45,584 bases of DNA. Source: Verrucomicrobiaceae bacterium (lineage in GTDB: Bacteria; Verrucomicrobiota; Verrucomicrobiia; Verrucomicrobiales; Verrucomicrobiaceae). This document shows positions 25,598 to 34,314 of this stretch, one piece after another. Both the position numbers and the translations under genes were made by a program. The notes beneath the pieces were generated by a model. The model was not told the DNA's origin, ran no database searches, and saw only the letters and a list, made by a program, of their open reading frames with translations. The stretch covers positions 1 through 45,584 of the forward strand of contig JAEUHJ010000131.1 of the NCBI GenBank assembly GCA_016795375.1. Reading direction: 5' to 3'. The first letter of the stretch is position 1; every line of letters starts with the position of its first letter.

Positions 25598-26014
25598 TCA
25601 ATAAAGCAGGAAGCTGATCTCACTGTCGGTGAACTGCGAGGTGTCGTCCACGGCCAGCAGCGCCTCGGTTTGATAGGCGGTTTCCCACGGCGTCTCCGCA
25701 GCAGGCAGGACTGGCAGTTCTTCCACCACCGGAGCGATGACTTTCTCCGCGATTTGCGGGGCCGACTGCGGCTGTGTTTGCAGCACGGCGACGGTCAAAA
25801 CGATGGCGGCAGCCACACCGGCGGCGAAGGCCCATTTTCCGGACGGGTTCACGGCTTCCGCCCACCAAGCGCGCACAGCGGCCAGCCAGCCATGGTCCTG
25901 TGGCGTCTGGCGTGCGGCACGCATCACGTTTTGCGTGAAGTTGGAACGCGCCTCGATCTTGCGGGCCTGGGCCAGCAGCTTGTTGAGGGGATCTTCGGGC
26001 GAAAATGGTTCCAT
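25598..26014 (-). CDS. Small single-pass membrane protein (anti-sigma-like layout)
   Basis: 138 residues from ATG 26014 (MEPFSPEDPLNKLLAQARK). An N-terminal cytoplasmic helical part of about 60 residues contains ARSNFTQNVMRAARQ, which resembles the DNFT..VM motif of membrane-bound anti-sigma-type proteins. A membrane segment (WAFAAGVAAAIVLTVAVL) and a Pro/Glu-rich external tail follow. No ECF sigma gene is next to it. It follows the HIT gene by 44 bp on the same strand. Role uncertain. Confidence 0.78.
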   Translation of the reverse strand: MEPFSPEDPLNKLLAQARKIEARSNFTQNVMRAARQTPQDHGWLAAVRAWWAEAVNPSGKWAFAAGVAAAIVLTVAVLQTQPQSAPQIAEKVIAPVVEELPVLPAAETPWETAYQTEALLAVDDTSQFTDSEISFLLY

Positions 26015-26058
26015 GACGGGCAAAAAAACAGCCGGGGTGGCGCAAAGTTGCAAAAAAA

Positions 26059-26412
26059 TCAACCCGGCGGCCATTCCAGGCTGCGACCGGCCAGCAGATG
26101 CACATGCAGGTGCGGCACGGACTCGCCGGCGTCCCTGCCGTGGTTGATCACGAGGCGGAAGCCTTTGCTGGTTTCTTTGATGCCCAGTTTATCGGCGATT
26201 TTGCCTGCGGCGAGCAGCAGCGCCCCTAGTGTGGCCTGATCTTCGGCGACGGCCTCGCCCACACGCGGGATCAGTTTCTTCGGCACGATCAGGACATGTG
26301 TCGGCGCCTGTGGATTGACGTCATTGAAGGCCGCCACCCGGTCGTCCTCGTAAATAAGCGGGGCGGGGATTTCGCGGTCGATGATTTTTTGGAAGATGGT
26401 CTTCTCGGACAT
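26059..26412 (-). CDS. HIT (histidine triad) family nucleotide hydrolase
   Basis: 117 residues, HinT-like. The family hydrolyses AMP-lysine or AMP-amino-acyl phosphoramidates. Start SEKTIFQKIIDREIPAPLIY and DVNPQAPTHVLIVPKK are classic for HinT, and the catalytic triad reads HLHVHLL near the C-terminus. It starts 6 bp after nrdR, so it is probably in one operon with it. No signal peptide; cytoplasmic. Confidence 0.95.
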   Translation of the reverse strand: MSEKTIFQKIIDREIPAPLIYEDDRVAAFNDVNPQAPTHVLIVPKKLIPRVGEAVAEDQATLGALLLAAGKIADKLGIKETSKGFRLVINHGRDAGESVPHLHVHLLAGRSLEWPPG

Positions 26413-26418
26413 GGCGGA

Positions 26419-26907
26419 TTAACGGAAAAGCTCGGGCTGTCGCCCATCGCGCGGACGGCGTTCGCCGAGACTCTTGATCTCGTCGATGAACTCGCCCACG
26501 TCCTCAAACTGGCGGTAAACCGAGGCGTAGCGGACGTAGGCCACATGGTCGATGGCCTCCAGGCGGCGCATGACCTTCGCGCCGATCACTGTCGAGGGGA
26601 TTTCGCGGTAGCCTTCCTCCTCCAGCTCGTTGGCGATGTCGTCCACGAGCTGTTCGAGCTGCTCCATCTTCACCGGACGCTTTTCGCAGGACTTGCGCAC
26701 GCCGCCCAGCAGCTTGTCGCGGTTGAAGTTCTCGCGGGCACCGTTGCGCTTCACCACGCGCAGCTCCTCGCGCTCGACGATCTCATAGGTCGTGAAGCGG
26801 AAGTCGCACTTCATGCACTCGCGGCGGCGGCGGATGGCATGACCTTCCCGCGCCTCGCGGGAGTCGATCACTTTGTCCTGGGAGCTTCCGCATTTGGGGC
26901 AGCGCAT
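26419..26907 (-). CDS. nrdR: Transcriptional repressor NrdR
   Basis: 162 residues from ATG 26907 (MRCPKCGSSQDKVIDSREAR). NrdR represses ribonucleotide reductase genes in response to ATP/dATP. The zinc ribbon CPKC...CMKC is at the N-terminus, followed by the RFTTYEIVE hinge and the ATP-cone (VVKRNGARENFNRDKLLGGV, ...VYRQFEDVGEFIDEI). Length and motifs fit the family. It opens the nrdR-HIT-small membrane protein run and is divergent from coaC with 105 bp between starts, where a shared promoter region must lie. Confidence 0.97.
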   Translation of the reverse strand: MRCPKCGSSQDKVIDSREAREGHAIRRRRECMKCDFRFTTYEIVEREELRVVKRNGARENFNRDKLLGGVRKSCEKRPVKMEQLEQLVDDIANELEEEGYREIPSTVIGAKVMRRLEAIDHVAYVRYASVYRQFEDVGEFIDEIKSLGERRPRDGRQPELFR

Positions 26908-27012
26908 CGGGTGGTTTGGGGATGGGGAATGTGCTTTCTCGCAGGCACTTAGGCAAGTTCCTTCATAGTTCGGACTTTGCGGGCAGGTTTTAGCGTTTAT
27001 CGTCGCCTTCGC

Positions 27013-27555
27013 ATGTCCCGCATCATCCTCGGCGTCACCGGTTCCATCGCGGCCTACAAGGCGGCGGACCTCGCCAGCCAGCTCACCAAAGCCGGCCACC
27101 GCGTGACCTGTGTTCTGACGAAATCCGCGCTCGAATTCGTCACGCCGCTCACTTTGAGCACGCTGAGCAAGAATCCCGTCATCACCGATCTCTTCGCCGA
27201 AAAAGAAGGCTGGCAGCCCGGTCACATCCAGCTCGCCGATGAGGCGGACCTCCTCCTCATTGCACCCGCCAGTGCCAACGTGCTCGCCAGCATGGCCCAC
27301 GGCTTCGCCAACGACGCTCTCACCGCCATCGCCCTCGCCACCCGCGCCCCGATTTTGATCGCTCCGGCCATGAATGGCAAAATGTGGCAGCATCCGGCCA
27401 CGGTGAAGAATGTCGAAACCCTGCGCGGCTTCGGCGCTCAATTCGTCGAACCGGCGGAAGGCATGCTCGCCTGCGGTTACGAAGGCGTCGGTCGACTCGC
27501 CGAGGTCGAAACGATCCTCCTGGCCGTCGAAGCGGTGCTCAGGGCGAAGAAGTGA
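27013..27555 (+). CDS. coaC: Phosphopantothenoylcysteine decarboxylase (CoaC, stand-alone)
   Basis: 180 residues from ATG 27013. A flavoprotein that decarboxylates 4'-phosphopantothenoyl-cysteine in CoA synthesis. Motifs: GVTGSIAAYKAADL (FMN site), a conserved His in GHIQLAD, and the substrate loop PAMNGKMWQHP with LACGYEGVGRLAE at the end. In many bacteria CoaC is fused to CoaB; here only the decarboxylase half is present and no coaB is seen in the window. It overlaps the stop of the convergent hydrolase gene by 17 bp. Confidence 0.93.
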   Translation: MSRIILGVTGSIAAYKAADLASQLTKAGHRVTCVLTKSALEFVTPLTLSTLSKNPVITDLFAEKEGWQPGHIQLADEADLLLIAPASANVLASMAHGFANDALTAIALATRAPILIAPAMNGKMWQHPATVKNVETLRGFGAQFVEPAEGMLACGYEGVGRLAEVETILLAVEAVLRAKK

Positions 27556-28384
27556 CGCGTTTCAGCCACTCACGTGCCTTCTCGCGCGCTTCGCAGGGCC
27601 TCAATGTCCACGCGTCGTTGTGATTGCGGAAGCCGGTGCTCAGGAAGGTCAGATCGGCGTTGGGCAGCAACGGGTGGAGGTATTGCTCGGTCACTTGGGC
27701 GTTGGTGTTTTCACCGCAGATGAACTGCGGGCGGTTGCCGAGACGCTTCAGTCGCACGAGAGCCGATTCACGATCTGAACTGGGATACGGCCATTTATGC
27801 ACGCCGTCGTAGTGGCTGTAGGCGAAGAAGGCGTGCCACAGCTTCGCGGTTTCATCGTCGTGGAGACCGAGGAAGTTGCAGGCGATGGCTCCGCGTGAGA
27901 AGCCGGCGAGCACGACCTTGGTTTCATCGCCGCTGAAGTCTCGGCAGAGGCTTTGAACGCTTTCGCGGAGGTGTTTGAGCGTCGGCTGAGGATCGTAGGC
28001 AGGTTTGTCGCCCCACCAGGTGATGGCGATTTGATCGCCTGTGGCGTTCAAGTAGGGCACGCAGAGCCAGATGAAGCCTTTTCCACCGGAGAGACCATAG
28101 CCGAGATTGCTGCCTTCCGGCAGACCGGTGCTCACATCGCCATACTTGTTCTTGTAGCCGCCGTTCCCAGCGAGCTCGACGATGACGGGCCACTTTGTGT
28201 CAGCCTTCCAATCGGTGGGCAGGTAGAGAACGTTGAGTCCGAGACGGACGCGTTTGCCTGCGGCGGGCTTGCCTTTGCTCAAAGCGGGCACGATGAGATC
28301 GGGCGGCACGCTTTGGATGTCCGGCAGCTCGGCGGCGACGAGCAGCGACGGGAGCAGCAGGAGTGCGAGGACGCAGGTTTTCAT
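27539..28384 (-). CDS. Secreted alpha/beta-hydrolase-fold protein
   Basis: 281 residues from ATG 28384 with a signal peptide (MKTCVLALLLLPSLLVAA). The nucleophile elbow is GFSRGAIACNFLGL, typical of PHB-depolymerase/feruloyl-esterase-like hydrolases. VIVELAGNGGYKNKYGD may form the oxyanion region and NHNDAW may hold the catalytic His. The start overlaps the stop of the upstream SMP-30-like gene by 4 bp (ATGA), so the two are translationally coupled and probably functionally linked. Substrate unknown. Confidence 0.85.
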   Translation of the reverse strand: MKTCVLALLLLPSLLVAAELPDIQSVPPDLIVPALSKGKPAAGKRVRLGLNVLYLPTDWKADTKWPVIVELAGNGGYKNKYGDVSTGLPEGSNLGYGLSGGKGFIWLCVPYLNATGDQIAITWWGDKPAYDPQPTLKHLRESVQSLCRDFSGDETKVVLAGFSRGAIACNFLGLHDDETAKLWHAFFAYSHYDGVHKWPYPSSDRESALVRLKRLGNRPQFICGENTNAQVTEQYLHPLLPNADLTFLSTGFRNHNDAWTLRPCEAREKAREWLKRVTSSP

Positions 28385-29385
28385 TTCAGAGGAACACTCC
28401 ACAGATGGCCGCCGGAGGTGATGTAGAGTGTTCTGCCGTCTTTGCCGCCAAAGGCGCAGTTGCAGCACTCGTCGGGGGCGGTGGGGATGAAGTCGAGGAG
28501 CCTGCCGGAGGGCGAAAGGATGTAGCAACCGGCTTTGAAGCGCGTGGTTTCATAGTCGTTGGCCTTGTTCGTGCCAGCGGCAACGTAGATGCGGCCCTCA
28601 GCGTCCATTTTCATGCCATCGGGGCCGCGACCGTCTTTCCAGTCGAAGATGACCTTGCGCGTGCCGGGCTTCACATCGCCGCTCTTGTCGAGCGTGTAGC
28701 GCAGCAGTTTCCGCGAGCCGCCGTGCGTGTTGTTATTGTTGTCGGCGATGTAGAGAAAACGGTCGTCTGGTGAGATGAGGATGCCGTTGGGACGTTCCGC
28801 TCCGTCGTAGAAGATACGGGTGACTTTGCGTGGTGATTCGATGCGATAGACGCCTTCGACGGGACGGACGAGTGCTTTTCTCCATGACTTCGTGCGCTCC
28901 ATCTCAGCGATCTGCCACGGAGTAAATCCGAGGTCAAAAATCTCCATCCCCTTCCGCGATCCATAGCGCGGATCGGTGAAGTAGATGCGGCCCTTCGAGT
29001 CCATGCAGAGGTCGTTGGGTGTGTTGAAGCGTTTTCCTTCGAAGCGGTCCGCCAACACGGTGATGCTTCCGTCCTTCTCAGTTCGTGTCACTCGACGCAG
29101 ACCGGATTCGCAGGCGACGAGGCGGCCTTCGCGGTCGAAGAGCAGGCCGTTGGAGGCGTTGTGGCGGAAGACGGTCGTTTTGCCATCCGGGCCAAGGCGG
29201 TTGATGTGTTTGCCGTCGGTGAAGTAGAGCGAGCCGTCCTTCCACGCCGGGCCTTCGGTCGCGCCGATGGCACCGTGGTCCTTTGACGTCGCCCCTGGCA
29301 TGATAGGCGATCGCATGGACGAGCAGGAAGCCAGAACGAAGCCGATGGCGAGGCATGAGAGGGATCGGAAAGACATGAGGCGCAT
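28381..29385 (-). CDS. SMP-30/gluconolactonase-like lipoprotein
   Basis: 334 residues. Signal/lipobox FRSLSCLAIGFVLASCSS marks a lipoprotein. The mature part is a six-bladed propeller of the SMP-30/LRE family: EGPAWKDGSLYFTD, NGLLFDREGRLVACE, NTPNDLCMDSKGRIYFTDPR, RPNGILISPDDRFLYIAD and GPDGMKMDAEGRIYVA. Acidic and Asn residues in these turns form the metal site of the family (the Glu of EGP, the Asn of PND, the Asp of SPDD). Likely a lactonase acting on sugar lactones in the periplasm. Coupled (ATGA) with the hydrolase. Confidence 0.92.
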   Translation of the reverse strand: MRLMSFRSLSCLAIGFVLASCSSMRSPIMPGATSKDHGAIGATEGPAWKDGSLYFTDGKHINRLGPDGKTTVFRHNASNGLLFDREGRLVACESGLRRVTRTEKDGSITVLADRFEGKRFNTPNDLCMDSKGRIYFTDPRYGSRKGMEIFDLGFTPWQIAEMERTKSWRKALVRPVEGVYRIESPRKVTRIFYDGAERPNGILISPDDRFLYIADNNNNTHGGSRKLLRYTLDKSGDVKPGTRKVIFDWKDGRGPDGMKMDAEGRIYVAAGTNKANDYETTRFKAGCYILSPSGRLLDFIPTAPDECCNCAFGGKDGRTLYITSGGHLWSVPLK

Positions 29386-29422
29386 GAATACGCCGCAAAT
29401 GCGGCATTTCCGCCGGGGGGCA

Positions 29423-29674
29423 TCACTTCCTGAACGACTTGAGAAAATTGAAGATCAGCCAGATTTGCGCGAAGCCGATGGCAACAAGGAGAACGCCGAG
29501 CTGCACGGAGCTGTCCTCCTTCGGCACGGCGAGGCGCAGAATGAAGGCCAGCATGATGAGGCTGATGAAGGACAGCGCGGCCCCGATGGCCGGGCTGCTG
29601 GCCGACTGCGTTTCCGGCGTCGGAATGTGCGACGGAAGCTCGTCCTGCTGACGGTCGTCGGATGGATTGCTCAT
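29423..29674 (-). CDS. Small membrane protein
   Basis: 83 residues: a polar N-terminus of about 28 residues, then two membrane segments (GAALSFISLIMLAFILRLAV and VQLGVLLVAIGFAQIWLIF) with a short acidic loop, and a basic tail (LKSFRK). No family recognised. It is 37 bp upstream of the SMP-30-like gene on the same strand. Confidence 0.72.
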   Translation of the reverse strand: MSNPSDDRQQDELPSHIPTPETQSASSPAIGAALSFISLIMLAFILRLAVPKEDSSVQLGVLLVAIGFAQIWLIFNFLKSFRK

Positions 29675-29782
29675 GACAGCTCGGGCTGCCTGAGAATATC
29701 ATGAAACCTTGATTTGCAAGAAAATAACGGACGAGACTGAGCGCACGCCAGGCACTGCCACGCACCATCGATGCCTCACGTC

Positions 29783-31225
29783 CTACGCCAGCAGCTCCCG
29801 CACCACCTTGCACTCGTTCACGCCGGTGAGGCGGAAATCGAGGCCGGCGTAGCGATATGTGAACTTTTCGTGGTCGAAGCCGAGAATGCGCAGGATCGTC
29901 GCGTGCAGATCATGCACATGAACCGGGTTTTCCGTGGCCTGGAAGCCAAATTCATCCGTCGCGCCATGCGTGTAACCGCCGCGCACGCCGCCGCCGGCCA
30001 GCCACATGGTGAAACCGTAGTGATTGTGGTCGCGTCCATGTTGCTTGCCGGCGTTCGCTCCGGGTGTCGGCAGCTCCACGGCCGGTGTGCGGCCGAATTC
30101 ACCGCCCCACATCATCAGTGTCTCGTCCCACAGGCCGCGCTGCTTCAAATCGCTCATGAACGCGGCCATCGCGCCGTCGGTCTGCTGGCCGAGCTTCCGG
30201 TGTTCGAGGATTTCGTCGTGATTGTCCCACGGCTGGCCCGCGCCGGTCCAGAGCTGGATGAAACGCACACCGCGCTCCAGCAGACGCCGGGCGATGAGGC
30301 ACTGGCGGCCGAAGGCGTGGTCGCCATACATCCTCCGCACTGATTCCGGCTCGCGCATAATGTCGAAGGCGTCCGTGGCCTCCATCTGCATTCGGTAGGC
30401 CAGTTCGTAGCTCTGCACGCGGGCTTCGAGCTGCTGATCGCGCTCACGTTCGACGAGATGCCTCTGGTTCAATTCCTGGAGCAGGTCGAGCTGGCGGCGC
30501 TGCTGCTTCAAGTCGAGCGAGCCGTTCTGGATGAATTCGACGAGTTTTTCGACGCGCGTGTCCTCGGTGTTGATGTAGGCGCCTTGATAAGCGCTGGGCA
30601 GGAAGGCGGACTGCCAGTTCTTCGTGCGGCGCGTCGGCATGCCGCCTGGGCACATCGAGATGTAGCCGGGCAGGTTTTGATTCTCGCTGCCGAGGCCGTA
30701 GGTGATCCAGGATCCCATCGTCGGGCGGTTCAGACGGCCCTCTCCGCTGTTCATGAGGCCGAGCGACGGCTCATGGTTCGGCACGTCCGCATACATGGAA
30801 CGGATCACGCACAGGTCGTCGGCGAACGCGCCGGTCTTCTCGAAGATCTCGCTCACTTCGAGGCCGCACTGGCCGCGCTTGCGGAACTGGAAGGGCGACT
30901 TGAAGCCCGCGCCGGTCGGACGCTCGGTTTTGAGCACGTTCGGCAGCGCCTTGCCGTCGTATTTGTCCAGCATCGGCTTCGGATCGAAGGTGTCCACATG
31001 CGACGGGCCGCCGTTCATGAAGAAATGCACCACGCGCTTCGCCTTCGGCTCGAAGTGCGGTTTTTTCAGCGCCATCGGGTCCATCGTCGCCGCGCCGACC
31101 GGCTGTGTGAACAAGGAACCCAGCGCCAGTGAGCCGAAGCCCATGCCGGCGCGGCTGAGCAATTGACGGCGCGTGAGGAAGGCATGCTCCAGTTCCGGGG
31201 CATGATGTGAGCGGGATGGGGTCAT
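29783..31225 (-). CDS. DUF1501 (sulfatase-like) protein with Tat leader
   Basis: 480 residues from ATG 31225. The twin-arginine leader is TRRQLLSRAGMGFGSLALGS. DUF1501 landmarks: VVHFFMNGGPSHVDTFDPKP, GMGFGS, SSPFQ-like region, CVIRSMYADVPNHEPS, LGLMNSGEG, PGYISMCPGG, TGAGQPWDNHDE, WGGEFGRTPAVE and GRDHNHYGFTMWLAGGGVRG. Members are periplasmic, sulfatase-superfamily-related and very common in Planctomycetes and Verrucomicrobia, usually next to a PSD1 (DUF1549/DUF1553) gene. Here no such partner is adjacent: a rhomboid-like gene is divergent upstream. Exact reaction unknown. Confidence 0.93.
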   Translation of the reverse strand: MTPSRSHHAPELEHAFLTRRQLLSRAGMGFGSLALGSLFTQPVGAATMDPMALKKPHFEPKAKRVVHFFMNGGPSHVDTFDPKPMLDKYDGKALPNVLKTERPTGAGFKSPFQFRKRGQCGLEVSEIFEKTGAFADDLCVIRSMYADVPNHEPSLGLMNSGEGRLNRPTMGSWITYGLGSENQNLPGYISMCPGGMPTRRTKNWQSAFLPSAYQGAYINTEDTRVEKLVEFIQNGSLDLKQQRRQLDLLQELNQRHLVERERDQQLEARVQSYELAYRMQMEATDAFDIMREPESVRRMYGDHAFGRQCLIARRLLERGVRFIQLWTGAGQPWDNHDEILEHRKLGQQTDGAMAAFMSDLKQRGLWDETLMMWGGEFGRTPAVELPTPGANAGKQHGRDHNHYGFTMWLAGGGVRGGYTHGATDEFGFQATENPVHVHDLHATILRILGFDHEKFTYRYAGLDFRLTGVNECKVVRELLA

Positions 31226-31346
31226 CTGGGGGGTGGTGAGACTACGCGCCAACGCGCCGGGTGCTTTCGCGCGGAAATCCGGCGGTCTGTTCTGAAGGCC
31301 GTCAGTCTTGGGTTGCCATTTCCCGCCTCTCCACTTCTATCCGTTC

Positions 31347-32147
31347 ATGTTCGATTCCTGGTTCCCCGAATCCAAAGACCGCCTCCCGCTGACGTGGTGG
31401 AAGCAGCAGCCTGTCTATCTCGCCGCCATCATCGCGCTCATCGGCGTGGCGAGCATGGTGGTGTTCGCGGTCTTCGGGCCGGGCCTCATGGGATATCTGG
31501 TTTTCAACTTCGATGCCGCCTTCGAGGAGTGGCGTCTCTGGACGCCGGTCACCTATGTGCTCGTCAATCCGCCCAGCCTGTGGGCTCTCCTCGGCTGCTA
31601 TCTGCTGTGGAACTTCGGCGAGGCCGTCGAGCGCCATCTGGGCCGCCGTGCGTTCGTGCGCATGCTCCTGCTGCTGCTCGCCTCGTCGCCGCTGTTCATC
31701 ACCCTGCTGAACCTTGTCAGCGGCCGCGACATGAGCTGCGCAGGCATGATGCAGCTCGAGTTCGGCGTCTTCATCGCCTTCGCCACGCTTTATCCACGCG
31801 CGAAGATCAGCATCATCATCCTCACGCTCGACGCCTGGGTCATGGCCGCGATCTTCGTCGGCATCAACGCCCTGCAATGCCTCGCCGCGCGTGACTGGGT
31901 CTCGCTGCTGCTCCTCGCCGCCAATGTCGGCACCGCCTACGCCTTCATTCGTTATGAAAAAGGCGAACTGAAACTGCCCTCGATGCCGAAACCCGCCTTC
32001 AAATCTTCCAAACCCGCCGCCAGCAAAGCCCCCGGCGTCGATGACATCCTCGACAAGATCAGCCGCCACGGCATGCAGAGCCTCACCGCCGAGGAACGCC
32101 GCATCCTCGACCAGGCGAGCGATGAGATGAAACGCCGCGCGCGCTAG
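31347..32147 (+). CDS. Rhomboid-fold membrane protein lacking the protease dyad
   Basis: 266 residues from ATG 31347. Five or six membrane segments lie between about residues 25 and 205. The region matching rhomboid TM2 reads WALLGCYLLWNFGEAVERHL (the usual His/Asn reduced to N, but NFGEAVE kept). Where GxSG is expected it reads MSCAGMMQLEFGVFIAF, without the nucleophile Ser. The TM6 His is also absent (LLLLAANVGTAYAF). The cytoplasmic tail ends DDILDKISRHGMQSLTAEER plus RRILDQASDEMKRR, the C-terminal helical motif found in many Verrucomicrobia/Bacteroidetes rhomboids. Probably an iRhom/derlin-like pseudoenzyme. It shares CTAG with the convergent cyclase-family gene (stops overlap). Confidence 0.8.
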   Translation: MFDSWFPESKDRLPLTWWKQQPVYLAAIIALIGVASMVVFAVFGPGLMGYLVFNFDAAFEEWRLWTPVTYVLVNPPSLWALLGCYLLWNFGEAVERHLGRRAFVRMLLLLLASSPLFITLLNLVSGRDMSCAGMMQLEFGVFIAFATLYPRAKISIIILTLDAWVMAAIFVGINALQCLAARDWVSLLLLAANVGTAYAFIRYEKGELKLPSMPKPAFKSSKPAASKAPGVDDILDKISRHGMQSLTAEERRILDQASDEMKRRAR

Positions 32148-32773
32148 CGCAGCACCACGCGGCACGGCGCGCCGTCCGCGCCTTCGAGTTTGATCGGCAG
32201 GCAGATCAGTTCGTAGTAGCCGTCCTTGATTTCGGAAAGGTTCAGGCCCTCGATCACCCAGATGCCGGCGCCGAGCATGATCTGATGTGTTTCGACCACA
32301 TCCTTGCCGTAGCCGCCGATGCTGAGGTAATCGACGCCGACCGTCACCACACCCTGTTCGACGAGGTATTGCGCGGCGTCCTTGCGGATGGAGATGAAGT
32401 CCTTGTCGAATTCCTTCATCGCCCAGCTTCGCGTCGAGTTGCGCGTCTTGAAAAGAACCCGCTGCCGCGGCACGAACTTGAGCTTCTTCAGGTCATCGGC
32501 GGTGATTTGCCCCTCGCAATCGAGCTCAAACACCCGGCAGCGGCCCATCACCGCCGCCAGCGGCATCTGTTCCATCGTCAGGCCATCCGCGATGAAATGC
32601 CGCGGCGCGTCCATGTGTGTGCCCGTGTGGGCGCTCATGCTGAGGTGGGTCAGGTTGCACACCGCGCCGTCTTCCATGCGGTTCACGCGCTTGATGTGGC
32701 ACTCGGGATCGCCGGGCCAGTGCGCCATGCCGTCGCGTAGCGGCACGGACACGTCTTTCCAAGGACGTTTCAT
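32144..32773 (-). CDS. Cyclase/arylformamidase-family metal hydrolase (KynB-like)
   Basis: 209 residues from ATG 32773 (MKRPWKDVSVPL). The family motif HxGTHxDxPxH is present as SAHTGTHMDAPRHF and is preceded by NLTHLSMS. The sequence VDYLSIGGYGKDVVETHQIM, then AGIWVIEGLNLSEI, fits the second half of the cyclase fold (PF04199). Such enzymes hydrolyse formamides or cyclic imides/lactones; the true substrate is not evident. Upstream is the divergent Gfo/Idh/MocA oxidoreductase, 68 bp between starts. No kynurenine pathway genes are nearby, so KynB function is not claimed. Confidence 0.9.
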   Translation of the reverse strand: MKRPWKDVSVPLRDGMAHWPGDPECHIKRVNRMEDGAVCNLTHLSMSAHTGTHMDAPRHFIADGLTMEQMPLAAVMGRCRVFELDCEGQITADDLKKLKFVPRQRVLFKTRNSTRSWAMKEFDKDFISIRKDAAQYLVEQGVVTVGVDYLSIGGYGKDVVETHQIMLGAGIWVIEGLNLSEIKDGYYELICLPIKLEGADGAPCRVVLR

Positions 32774-32841
32774 GATGGTTGAGGGATGTCGGGGGCCAAC
32801 CAAGGCGCAAGACACGCGGAAGGCAACCCGTTTGCTCAGGC

Positions 32842-34188
32842 GTGAAAACCACGGCCTCCTCCCGCCGCCACTTCGTCAAAACCGCCGCAACAGCCACTTT
32901 TGGATTTCAAATCGTGCCGCGTCACGTCCTCGGCGGCCCGGGCTTCACGCCACCGAGTGAAAAAGTGAACCTCGGCTGCATCGGCGTCGGTGGCCAGGGT
33001 GCGGGCGACATCCGCGACCTCGACGAATCCGGCCTCGCCAACATCGTCGCGCTTTGCGATGTCGATCTCGGCCACGCTGCCGCCACGATCAAAAAATACC
33101 CGGGTGCGAAGCTGTTCCGCGACTACCGGGAGCTGATCGACAAGCAGAAGGACATCGACGCCGTGCTCGTCGCCACGCCGGATCATGTGCATGCGCCTGC
33201 CAGCATCATGGCCATGCGCGCCGGTCGCCACGTCTATGTCGAAAAGCCGCTCGCCCACACCATCGCCGAGGCACGTGCGATGCGCGATGTGGCAAAGGAA
33301 ACCAACCGCGTCACCCAGATGGGCAATCAAGGCCACGCCAGCGAAGGCATCCGCCTCACCCGCGAGTGGATTCAAGCCGGCGCCATCGGCAAAGTGACCG
33401 AGGTGCATGTGTGGTCCGACCGTCCCGGCAAGTTCTGGGACTCGCAGGGCAAAGCCTATCCCACCGACACACCGCCGGTGCCGAAAGGCCTCGATTGGAA
33501 CCTCTGGCTCGGCCCGGCGAAGGAGCGCCCGTATCATCCCGACTTCTGTCCGCGCAAATGGCGTGGCTGGTGGGACTTCGGCTGCGGTGCGCTCGGCGAC
33601 ATGGCAGTTCACAACGCCGATCCCGCCTTCTACGCGCTCGATCTCGACGCGTCCGACTGGGTCGAGGCTGAAAACGGTCCGAACAACAACCAGTCGTATC
33701 CGGTCTGGAGCATCATCACCTACCACTTCCCCGCCAAGGGCGACCGCGGCCCCGTGAAGATGGTCTGGTATGACGGTGGCAAATTGCCTCCGCGTCCCGA
33801 AGGTCTCGAAGACTCGCGCAACCTCGGCGACAACGGCATCTATTTCCTCGGCGACAAAGGCTGCATCCTCGCTGGCGGCTGGTCCGGCACACCGCGCATC
33901 GTTCCTGAATCGAAGATGCAGCAGTTCGTCATCCCCGCGAAAACGATCCCGCGCTGCACCAGCGGTCACCGCAAAGAATTCCTCGAAGCCTGCAAAACCG
34001 GCAACCCGCAGGATGCAAAAAGCGGCTTCTGGTATTCCGCACCCTTCACCGAATCGCTGCTCATCGGCCTGCTCGCCGTTCGCTTCGGCAAACGCGTCGA
34101 ATGGGACACGAACGCGCTCAAATCACCGAACACCCCCGAAGCCGACGCCATCATCCACAAGGCGTATCGCGCCGGTTACGGCATTTGA
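32842..34188 (+). CDS. Gfo/Idh/MocA-family oxidoreductase with Tat leader
   Basis: 448 residues from GTG 32842. The leader TTASSRRHFVKTAATATFGF has the RR motif for Tat export. The NAD(P)-binding start is VNLGCIGVGGQGAGDIRDLD. DVDLGHAAATIKKYP, AVLVATPDHVHAPASIMAMR and HVYVEKPLAHTIAEARAM follow; EKP carries the conserved catalytic Lys. The C-terminal part has DFGCGALGDMAVH and the usual glycine-rich C-terminal lobe. These exported glycoside/sugar oxidoreductases are typical of this phylum. It lies upstream of KDPG aldolase and sugar kinase with 126 bp between, so it belongs to a sugar-acid catabolism neighbourhood. Confidence 0.95.
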   Translation: MKTTASSRRHFVKTAATATFGFQIVPRHVLGGPGFTPPSEKVNLGCIGVGGQGAGDIRDLDESGLANIVALCDVDLGHAAATIKKYPGAKLFRDYRELIDKQKDIDAVLVATPDHVHAPASIMAMRAGRHVYVEKPLAHTIAEARAMRDVAKETNRVTQMGNQGHASEGIRLTREWIQAGAIGKVTEVHVWSDRPGKFWDSQGKAYPTDTPPVPKGLDWNLWLGPAKERPYHPDFCPRKWRGWWDFGCGALGDMAVHNADPAFYALDLDASDWVEAENGPNNNQSYPVWSIITYHFPAKGDRGPVKMVWYDGGKLPPRPEGLEDSRNLGDNGIYFLGDKGCILAGGWSGTPRIVPESKMQQFVIPAKTIPRCTSGHRKEFLEACKTGNPQDAKSGFWYSAPFTESLLIGLLAVRFGKRVEWDTNALKSPNTPEADAIIHKAYRAGYGI

Positions 34189-34314
34189 GGACTGTTTCAG
34201 CGCCTGATCGGCCGCGACGTTGCCTTGACAAACACAAGCCCGTGGGATTCGCATGTCACGCTCATGCCGCCACATGCCGGTTGCAATTATCGGCGTCCCG
34301 TCCTGCTTGCGCGG

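Noticed and set aside
34225..34253. TTGACA hexamer with 17-nt spacing before KDPG aldolase as a promoter
   Set aside because: The -10 candidate (TTCGCA) is poor, so it is not better than chance without transcript data.
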